Shown here: positions 58,801-64,000 of the stretch, piece after piece | Numbering within the stretch: the stretch's first letter is position 1 | How the letters are laid out: each line of letters begins with the position of its first letter | NCBI RefSeq assembly: GCF_001425625.1 | Contig: NZ_LMCP01000005.1 | Location: 111,099-175,098, forward strand | DNA: 64,000 bases | Direction of reading: 5' to 3' | DNA from: Mesorhizobium sp. Root102 | GTDB lineage: Bacteria > Pseudomonadota > Alphaproteobacteria > Rhizobiales > Rhizobiaceae | Made by a program: the position numbers and the translations under genes | The notes under the pieces: model-generated | Database searches by the model: none | Told to the model about the DNA's origin: nothing | Seen by the model: the letters and a program-made list of their open reading frames with translations, nothing else

Positions 58801-58910
58801 GTCGGATGATTTCAGGTCTGTTCGACCTGAAATCTGAATCCGCCTCTAAACCAAGAAGTAGAGCATGATGTCGTCCGAAAACCGCTTTACACTTTTCGGC
58901 ATCATGCTCT
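58801..58910. repeat. Two intergenic hairpins upstream of infA
   Basis: First hairpin: GATTTCAGGTC-TGTTC-GACCTGAAATC (58808-58834). Second: AGAGCATGATG at 58860-58870 pairs with CATCATGCTCT at 58900-58910 around an imperfect middle. The second is a common Mesorhizobium RIME-like element. They lie between the phosphatase gene and infA and may modulate infA mRNA. Confidence 0.7.
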
Positions 58911-58945
58911 AAGCGCCGGAACTGCCATCCAAGCAAAGGTATCGA

Positions 58946-59164
58946 ATGCCGAAGGAAGAAGTCCTCGAGTTTCCGGGTGTCGTGACGGAATTGTTGCCCA
59001 ACGCGATGTTCCGGGTAAAGCTCGAAAACGAACACGAGATCATCGCCCATACGGCCGGCCGCATGCGCAAGAACCGCATCCGCGTGCTGACCGGCGACAA
59101 GGTTCTGGTCGAGATGACGCCATACGACCTGACCAAGGGCCGCATCACCTATCGTTTCAAGTAA
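58946..59164 (+). CDS. infA: Translation initiation factor IF-1
   Basis: 72 residues, an S1/OB-fold protein that binds the ribosomal A site during initiation. The sequence [20 protein letters not shown] then [20 protein letters not shown] and [20 protein letters not shown] is nearly invariant. It is followed after 21 bases by maf. It is not in the usual ribosomal operon, as is common in Alphaproteobacteria. Confidence 0.98.
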
Positions 59165-59185
59165 GCAAAGCCCGACTGGTCCGCG

Positions 59186-59815
59186 ATGAGCATTTTGCAG
59201 AAGCTGGTGCTTGCCTCGGGTTCGCCGCGCCGGATCGAGCTCTTGCAGCAGGCGGGCATCGAACCGGACCGCGTGCTGCCGGCCGATGTCGACGAAACGC
59301 CGCTGCGTGCCGAGCATCCGCGTTCGCTGGCCAAGAGGCTGTCGAAGGAAAAGGCCGAGAAGGCGTTCGCGTCACTGAAGACCGAAGCCGACTATGCGCC
59401 GGGCTTCGTGCTGGCCGCCGACACGGTGGTCGCCGTCGGGCGGCGCATCCTGCCCAAGGCAGAGACCCTCGACGACGCCGCCAACTGCCTTGGGCTGTTG
59501 TCGGGCCGTTCGCACCGGGTCTATTCCGGCATCTGCCTGATCACCCCAGGTGGCAAGCTGCGCCAGCGGCTGGTCGAGACGCGGGTGCGCTTCAAGCGGC
59601 TGCCGCGCGAAGAGATCGACGCCTATGTCGCCTCGGGTGAATGGCGCGGCAAGGCCGGCGGCTACGCGGTCCAGGGTCTTGCCGGCGCTTTCGTCGTCAA
59701 GCTGGTCGGCTCCTACACCAACATCGTCGGGCTGCCTCTGTATGAGACCGTCGCGCTGTTGAGCGGGGAAGGCTTCAAGGTGCATGGCGGCTGGCTGGCG
59801 GGAACCCGGCTATGA
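59186..59815 (+). CDS. maf: Maf-family nucleotide pyrophosphatase
   Basis: 209 residues. The [16 protein letters not shown] signature lies at residues 10-25, and catalytic blocks are [20 protein letters not shown] and [20 protein letters not shown], with [11 protein letters not shown] at the end. Family members hydrolyse non-canonical nucleoside triphosphates (dTTP/UTP or m7GTP) to limit misincorporation and influence septum formation. The stop overlaps the yacG start by four bases. Confidence 0.95.
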   Translation: MSILQKLVLASGSPRRIELLQQAGIEPDRVLPADVDETPLRAEHPRSLAKRLSKEKAEKAFASLKTEADYAPGFVLAADTVVAVGRRILPKAETLDDAANCLGLLSGRSHRVYSGICLITPGGKLRQRLVETRVRFKRLPREEIDAYVASGEWRGKAGGYAVQGLAGAFVVKLVGSYTNIVGLPLYETVALLSGEGFKVHGGWLAGTRL

Positions 59816-60009
59816 ATTCGGATTCCAAAGTCACGCCCTTGCGCCCAAAGCGCCCCTGCCCCGAATGCGGCAAGCCATCGGCGCGCGACGCCTTTCCGTT
59901 CTGCTCGACGCGCTGCAAGGACATCGACCTCAACCGCTGGCTGAAGGGCGCCTATGTCATCTCCGCCCGCGACGACGAGGAAGAGGCGGACCCGGTCGCT
60001 CCGAAATAA
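59812..60009 (+). CDS. yacG: Zinc-ribbon DNA gyrase inhibitor YacG
   Basis: 65 residues. Zinc-binding CPECGK and [14 protein letters not shown] give the CxxC...CxxxC pattern of the family, which binds DNA gyrase and blocks supercoiling. Its ATG lies inside the maf stop. In rhizobia yacG is usually followed by tRNA-Phe; here a scarred alpha-galactoside fragment intervenes. Confidence 0.95.
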   Translation: MNSDSKVTPLRPKRPCPECGKPSARDAFPFCSTRCKDIDLNRWLKGAYVISARDDEEEADPVAPK

Positions 60010-60025
60010 AGCGAGCCTTGTTTTT

Positions 60026-60070
60026 ATGCATGTCTTTGTCCCAAAACCGACCCTTTTGGGCGACATGCAT
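60026..60070. repeat. Intergenic palindromic element (ATGCATGTC type)
   Basis: ATGCATGTC at 60026-60034 and GACATGCAT at 60062-60070 are exact complements; the middle has TTTGTCCCAAAACCGACCC with GGG. It is related to the element at 13627-13668. It lies between yacG and the GH4 fragment and may mark the rearrangement boundary. Confidence 0.75.
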
Positions 60071-60073
60071 TGG

Positions 60074-60742
60074 TCAGGCGGCCTCGGTCTTGCGCCTCAC
60101 GCGCGCCCAGGCCGGCAGCCAGTCGCCATGAGCTGCGAGAAGATCATCGACCAGTGACCAGATCTGGTCGAGATCGAGCTCGGCGGCGGTGTGCGGATCC
60201 ATCATCGCCGCATGGTAGATGTGCTCGCGGTTCTCCGTCATCAGAGCCCGCACCGTCAGTTCCTGCACGTTGATGTTGGTGCGGATCAGCGCAGTCAATT
60301 GCGGCGGCAGCTCGCCGATATAGGTCGGCTGGATGCCGGAGGCATCGACCAGGCACGGCACCTCGGCGGCACAATCCCGGGGCAGCGAGGTGATGCAGCC
60401 ATTGTTGCGGACATTGCCGTAGATCACCGATGGTTCGCCGGTCCAGACCGAATTCATGATCGAGGAGGCATATTCCCGGGACTGCTCGACCTCGATGCGA
60501 TCGGCCGAGCGATAGGCCTCAGCCTGCCCCTTCCAGCGCTCGATCTGCTCGATGCAGCGCTTGGGATACTCATCCAGCGGGATGCCGTACTTCTCGATCA
60601 GGTCCGGGCGGCCGTCCTTTATGAAATAGGGCGTGTATTCGGCGAAATGCTCCGAGCTTTCGGTAACGAAATAGCCGAGCCTGGTCAGCATCTCGTCGTA
60701 GCGGACGGTTGGTGCTAAGGATTTGGCGAGCGCGACGGTCAT
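60074..60742 (-). pseudogene. Truncated GH4 alpha-galactosidase/alpha-glucosidase (C-terminal half)
   Basis: The C-terminal part of a family 4 glycosidase, which uses NAD and a metal ion. Seen: YDEMLTRLGYFVTESSEHFA, DGRPDLIEKYGIPLDEYPKR, VIYGNVRNNGCITSLPRDCA, EVPCLVDASGIQPTYIGELP and HAAMMDPHTAAELDLDQIW. The N-terminal NAD-binding half (about 200 residues) is absent; the frame instead continues upstream into a transporter tail. A local ATG at 60742 with AGGTGG upstream could still make a 222-residue product, but it lacks the cofactor-binding half. Nonfunctional remnant. Confidence 0.85.
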
Positions 60743-60756
60743 CTCTGCCACCTCAA

Positions 60757-60913
60757 TAGGGTCTACGGCGCCGCGCAGGCCGTCGCCCAGCGCGTTGAAG
60801 GCAAAAACGGTGACGAGCACGAAACCGACCGGCGACAGGATCCAGGGATAGGTGCCGATGACGGAATAGGTCGCGGCGTCCTGCAGCATCAGGCCCCACG
60901 AGATCAGCGGCGG
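60757..60913 (-). pseudogene. C-terminal fragment of a DppC-like ABC permease
   Basis: Continuing upstream in the same frame as the GH4 fragment are SWGLMLQDAATYSVIGTYPW and GFVLVTVFAFNALGDGLRGA then VDP, the last membrane helix and end of dipeptide/oligosaccharide ABC permeases (DppC/OppC). Only the last 50 or so residues remain. The join to the GH4 fragment suggests a deletion that fused two genes of one locus. Confidence 0.8.
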
Positions 60914-61540
60914 ATGGATGATCTGTCCGACGACGCCATCTATGCTGGCGCGCATCTGCCGCTGGTGCATTTCTTCCGCTTGCATTTGCCGACGGATGTC
61001 CGCCATCGGCTGATGACAGGCGCCACCGACCCGGCGGACCACCACAATTTCGAGCGCTGGAACCGCTACTTCCGCTCGAAAGATCCGGCGATGACCGCGC
61101 ATGCCGCCAACGAATTGCTGCCCAGGCTGGAGCGGGTGCGGTTCGAACCTTACTGGCTGGTGCCCGAAACCGCGCCCGGGCAGGAAACGGGCAGCCCTTT
61201 CGACCAGCAATCGTCGCGCAATGTCGGGCGCATGTGCGATTTCATCGCCGAGAACTTCCTCTTCGACATCGATTGCGTGAACATCGCGGCGGCCGCCGAC
61301 ATCCACCCCAAATACGCCATGAGCCTGTTCAAGAAATCGACGGGCATGACGCTCAACGAATATGTCAACCTTTTGCGGCTGAGCTACGCGCAGGCGCTTT
61401 TGATGCATCAGGATGCCAATGTGCTGGGCGTTGCCATGGACTCCGGCTTCGGCACGCTCAGCGCCTTCAACAAGTCGTTCCGCAAGCTGGCCGGCATGTC
61501 GCCCTCCGATTTTCGCCGAGGCGTGACCGGCGCCAGATAG
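60914..61540 (+). CDS. AraC-family regulator, N-terminally truncated
   Basis: 208 residues. The C-terminal DNA-binding domain is intact: CVNIAAAADIHPKYAMSLFK and KSTGMTLNEYVNLLRLSYAQ form the first half, VLGVAMDSGFGTLSAFNKSF and RKLAGMSPSDFRRGV the second. The N-terminal sensing domain is cut: the frame opens at the DppC junction (MDDLSDDAIYAGAHLPLVHF), leaving about half of a cupin-like sensor. It is on the opposite strand to the GH4 fragment, as in AraC-controlled alpha-galactoside operons. Probably nonfunctional or unresponsive; it could still bind DNA. Confidence 0.75.
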   Translation: MDDLSDDAIYAGAHLPLVHFFRLHLPTDVRHRLMTGATDPADHHNFERWNRYFRSKDPAMTAHAANELLPRLERVRFEPYWLVPETAPGQETGSPFDQQSSRNVGRMCDFIAENFLFDIDCVNIAAAADIHPKYAMSLFKKSTGMTLNEYVNLLRLSYAQALLMHQDANVLGVAMDSGFGTLSAFNKSFRKLAGMSPSDFRRGVTGAR

Positions 61541-61863
61541 GCGGCAACGGCCAGCGGCGCACCTGGTGCCGCGAAAGCATTGGTGCGCCTCGATCGCCGG
61601 CTAAAAGACGTGTCACGGCATTTCAGCCCGCAATCGCGACGCGGACAACGGTGACGATGGCCGGATCGTGCCATGCTATGCGCCATTCCGGCCATGCAAG
61701 CAGCATGGAAACCGGGGCACTGCACGGCATCGCTTTTCCTGTCTGAAATCGCCACCTAGGCGCTGGACAGGCCGAATTCCCGTGCTATAACCCACGCGCT
61801 TTCAAGGGGTGCCCACGGCGCCTTGATGAAATCCGGTCAACGAGATTTCGTTCGCCGGAACAG
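61541..61863. promoter_or_regulatory. Region upstream of tRNA-Phe with its promoter
   Basis: About 320 bases without a gene. A promoter-like pair TGGACA (61764-61769) and TATAAC (61786-61791) with 16-base spacing lies 73 bases before the tRNA. The rest shows nothing clear. Confidence 0.5.
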
Positions 61864-61939
<76 letters not shown>

Positions 61940-62125
61940 CTACCCTTGAAGAGCATTGAATTTTCGCGACTTTTTGCCCCGTTTTGTCCAACCGACTTAC
62001 ACCATCCCGTTTTTCTGGACACTTTTGTTCCTCCGCATCTTCCCTCGGCAAGGCGGCGGCCAGAACCTTCAATAATCCACATGCCGCACTGCCGTTCCTG
62101 ATGCTCGGGTTCGTGTCCCTCGCAA

Positions 62126-62419
62126 TCAAAGTGGAAGAAAGCCGGCGGAACCCACCATCTGGCCTGCAAAGCTAAACGTAACGCGAAGATAGGAGCCAAC
62201 CGGCCCTTTCGCGGTCCATTGATAGGTCTTCATCGGGCTCGCGATTACCAATACTCCTTCGCAGCCGATTGTCGCAACCACTTCGGCGTATGTCATGTCG
62301 GGTTTGAGCATTGCCTTGGTTGATCTGGTTGCTTCGCAAGTCGTCTTAACCGGTGCTGCAATCGCAGAATTCGCACAGAGTAGCCCTGCTGACAGCGCAA
62401 GAGTAAGTGCTGGTCTCAT
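62126..62419 (-). CDS. Small secreted protein, DUF3862/OmlA-like fold
   Basis: 97 residues. A signal peptide MRPALTLALSAGLLCANSAI, cleaved near AIAAP, leads into a short domain: MLKPDMTYAEVVATIGCEGV, then KTYQWTAKGPVGSYLRVTFS and FAGQMVGSAGFLP. The pattern of a lead Met-Thr-Tyr, an Ile-Gly turn and a terminal Phe-strand resembles DUF3862/BLIP or SmpA-OmlA domains. It lies in the decayed region behind tRNA-Phe. GGGGGAAG precedes the ATG at 62419; the frame extends to 62512 without merit. A likely accessory or island gene. Confidence 0.6.
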   Translation of the reverse strand: MRPALTLALSAGLLCANSAIAAPVKTTCEATRSTKAMLKPDMTYAEVVATIGCEGVLVIASPMKTYQWTAKGPVGSYLRVTFSFAGQMVGSAGFLPL

Positions 62420-62527
62420 CGCTTCCCCCACCGATGTTCGTCGGCGCGATTGCCGGCAGGGTACTATTGCGCCGCCCTTAGTAGCGGCACAACCAAGCCA
62501 AATGTGTAACATTAGCTACCCATAATT

Positions 62528-62782
62528 TTGGCACGTTTTTTGCTGTCGCGAACTTGGGGGGATAGCGAGGCCGAAGCGATGCATCGAAATGATGAAGAAC
62601 TGTGCAATTGGGCGAGCACACGGGGCATCATGATTTACCGACGCTCAAAGACGGTGTGGATCGCGGCAGGTGGATACCGTGGCCGCGATTTTGAGGTTAA
62701 GGGACGTTCCCCATCGATTGCGGTCGCATTGTGGCTGGAGGCTGCCCAGTACAAAGGTTCAAGGTGTTATAGCACTCCATGA
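62528..62782 (+). CDS. Small hypothetical protein
   Basis: 84 residues from ATG 62528, or 67 from ATG 62579 (MHRNDEELCNWASTRG). The core MIYRRSKTVWIAAGGYRGRD and FEVKGRSPSIAVALWLEAAQ looks protein-like, with a small aromatic-rich domain and no signal or membrane segment. Ribosome-binding sites are weak for both starts. I do not recognise it. It lies in the accessory stretch after tRNA-Phe. Confidence 0.45.
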   Translation: MARFLLSRTWGDSEAEAMHRNDEELCNWASTRGIMIYRRSKTVWIAAGGYRGRDFEVKGRSPSIAVALWLEAAQYKGSRCYSTP

Positions 62783-63091
62783 TCCTGCCAGCTGCCGAAA
62801 GGTGGCGGGCTTTTGCGTTTCAGACCGGCCACTTTCGCAGCGGCGTCGTGCTCGACCCTCTGTCCATCAAATTCTAACGGCGGGACAGCGCAGCCGTAAA
62901 GCACTGGCGGTAACAGTTGATTCAACCATAGCTGGTATCTTAGGAGTGTAGCGGCTCCGACAGTGCCGGGGGGCGCTGATTGCCGGAGCCGCCTGCGCAG
63001 CCCGGTTGGGGGTTTGACCGCGCCGTCCTATTCTGGGACAGCGCGGTCAACGATTCGTTAAAATTTTCCGGATTAATTAAGTGCATTCTAG

Positions 63092-63235
63092 TCGAATGGC
63101 GCTGTTTATGCCGGCCGGCTTTGGCTCACCGCCGAGCTGGACGGGGCGGAGGCCGAGTCGCTTGAACAGGCGATGGTCCAAGACGGAGTAAAGGCGCAGA
63201 TCGAAGAGATCACGCCGGAGGCGAAGCGGCGCTAG
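63092..63235 (+). pseudogene. Start-less reading frame, possible gene remnant
   Basis: 47 codons between stops, with no start codon near the 5' end: SNGAVYAGRLWLTAELDGAE, then AESLEQAMVQDGVKAQIEE and ITPEAKRR. It has an alpha-helical, charged pattern. I do not recognise the family; it is offered as a possible 3' end of a lost gene. Confidence 0.35.
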
Positions 63236-63661
63236 TTGCACGCTCCATGAACCTTTAAATTAGCCCCGACAGGTGGAGTAGCTTGGCAACTCGCGCACCA
63301 AAGCCAATGACGAATCGGCCATCGTTAGTGGCAAAGTCCCAACAGCAGAATGCGGCCCAGCCGAAGAGCAGAAGGGAGAAGCGCATATGTCAAATGCTAA
63401 ATTAGATGCATTGAATAAACGTTAAGGCATGGGACACGGCCGGCGTCCGTTGGGTGGGCGCGTTGGGACAACAGGCGCCGGCCAGGCGGAAACAAGTCCG
63501 CCGCAAAGGAGAAGCTAATATGCGGAATGTCCCTGCGCCTATGGCGTGATAGCGGAAGCCACAACGTTTGTTGGTTGGACAGTTTTCCGAAAAGCCTAAC
63601 GATTAGGTGGGAGACCGGACTGAAATCACGCAAGCTAATGATTGCGCTAGGTTTCTGTATC

Positions 63662-63677
63662 CCGCCTGTGGGCACCA
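63662..63677 (+). repeat. Near-copy of the tRNA-Phe 3' end
   Basis: CCGCCTGTGGGCACCA differs by one base from the tRNA-Phe 3' end at 61924-61939. A T-rich stretch (TCATTTTTCAAAG) follows, similar to what terminates tRNA genes. Together they bracket about 1.7 kb of accessory DNA. Confidence 0.55.
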
Positions 63678-63800
63678 TCATTTTTCAAAGCAAAAAACAA
63701 AAGCTTAGGCGCCCATCCGAAGCAGCATTTCTGCGTCTAAGCTTCGAACTGCCGCCGCTTATCAGTTCGGCAGCGTTTGCAGACGGATTATCCTGGCACA

Positions 63801-63832
63801 GAAAAAACCCGGGCGCCACAGGCGCCCAGGCC
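63801..63832 (-). terminator. Rho-independent terminator, minus strand
   Basis: Stem CCTGGGCGCC-TGT-GGCGCCCGGG read on the minus strand, followed by TTTTTT. It lies just after the stop at 63855 of a short minus-strand frame, so it ended a gene of which only the tail remains here. Confidence 0.8.
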
Positions 63833-63854
63833 GTCCATCAATAGTCGTGCGGGC

Positions 63855-63905
63855 TCAGTTCTTGCCGACGTCGGCGGCCGCCTGTTCGATGAGCTCGGCG
63901 ACTCA
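63855..63905 (-). pseudogene. C-terminal tail of an unidentified gene
   Basis: On the minus strand the last codons read VAELIEQAAADVGKN and stop at 63855, 23 bases before a good terminator. A stop lies three codons upstream of this peptide, right where the transposase-like sequence ends, so only the end of the original gene survives. Not identified. Confidence 0.4.
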
Positions 63906-64000
63906 TGGCGCCCGTTCTGCTGGGGGCAGCCCGGCTTGATGCGCTCGATGTCGATGCCCAGGCGCAGCCACCAGACCGACAGCTTGCTGAGGTTGAACAG
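63901..64000 (-). pseudogene. Truncated transposase (integrase-core type) at the window edge
   Basis: On the minus strand the edge reads LFNLSKLSVWWLRLGIDIER and then IKPGCPQQNGRHE, the integrase-core end typical of IS481/IS3-type transposases (SPQQNGxHERMH pattern). The match breaks off after GRHE; the usual continuation ERMHLTLK is missing and unrelated sequence follows. The rest lies outside the window, so the element may be complete on the far side or be a fragment. Confidence 0.7.

Larger units (their letters stand above)
62783..63854. other. Decayed region with no intact gene recognised
   Basis: About 1 kb of mixed GC content. It holds a start-less frame at 63092-63235, a 40-codon frame at 63283-63405 (TTG start, GGTGGAG upstream), a tiny frame MSNAKLDALNKR with a good ribosome-binding site near 63387, the tRNA-like repeat at 63662-63677 and a terminator at 63801-63832. 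These look like remains of mobile or phage-like DNA. No complete gene is supported. Confidence 0.5.

Noticed and set aside
63527..63844. Plus-strand frame of 105 codons near the right edge
   Set aside because: It covers the tRNA-like repeat and the inverse of a good terminator, and its peptide has no domain-like pattern.

Overview
The window is about 64 kb of high-GC DNA from an alphaproteobacterium of the order Rhizobiales, most likely Mesorhizobium or a close relative. This rests on gene order (murA, DUF2948, hisD, UPF0262, phosphatase, infA, maf, yacG, tRNA-Phe), on the Entner-Doudoroff block zwf-pgl-edd, on the rhizobial families present (UPF0262, DUF2948, GlxA-type AraC regulators, DUF882) and on the palindromic intergenic elements. 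It looks chromosomal: mostly core metabolism, with accessory or decayed patches.

Layout. 1-3.1 kb: polyamine ABC importer (potF, ATPase, potH cut by the window edge). 3.5-4.4 kb: EamA exporter. 4.6-7.8 kb: RamB/ScfR-like regulator divergent from isocitrate lyase aceA and a small partner gene, closed by a strong terminator. 8.0-9.3 kb: degenerate receiver protein and a HAD hydrolase. 9.4-12.4 kb: gamma-glutamylputrescine synthetase and oxidase genes, separated by a heptamer repeat array; with potFGH they make a polyamine-catabolism theme. 12.7-14.4 kb: SH3 envelope protein and an SDR. 14.7-18.8 kb: zwf-pgl-edd with a bidirectional terminator. 18.9-22.6 kb: VWA protein, GlxA-type regulator and folD. 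22.7-32.2 kb: surface-polysaccharide cluster (Wzz/ExoP-like protein without kinase, Wzx flippase, DUF6492 protein, WecG/TagA transferase, GT4, GT2, Wzy/O-antigen-ligase-like protein). 32.3-33.1 kb: proC. 33.1-37.0 kb: a galactitol-type PTS (IIC-IIA-IIB) divergent from a SAF-domain dehydrogenase. 37.1-39.8 kb: Tat-exported multicopper oxidase, TetR regulator and a divergent VOC protein. 39.9-43.7 kb: metH behind an operator-like palindrome. 44.0-47.7 kb: DUF882 protein, a broken LysR gene, a cupin and an amidotransferase-like protein. 47.8-53.9 kb: a sugar ABC importer whose ATPase is fused to one permease, divergent from a ROK regulator that runs into tRNA-Thr. 54.1-60.0 kb: the conserved murA-to-yacG block. 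60.1-61.5 kb: scar of an alpha-galactoside locus (truncated GH4 enzyme, DppC tail, truncated AraC). 61.9-64.0 kb: tRNA-Phe followed by decayed accessory DNA with a near-copy of the tRNA 3' end and a truncated transposase.

No CRISPR array, restriction system, toxin-antitoxin pair or intact phage was recognised. The observations most worth a second look are the tRNA-Phe 3'-end duplication, the collapsed alpha-galactoside locus, the phosphatase gene with no canonical start codon, the Gat-type PTS module with its operator-like repeats, the kinase-less ExoP-like protein and the ABC ATPase-permease fusion. I did not find a clearly new multi-gene system.
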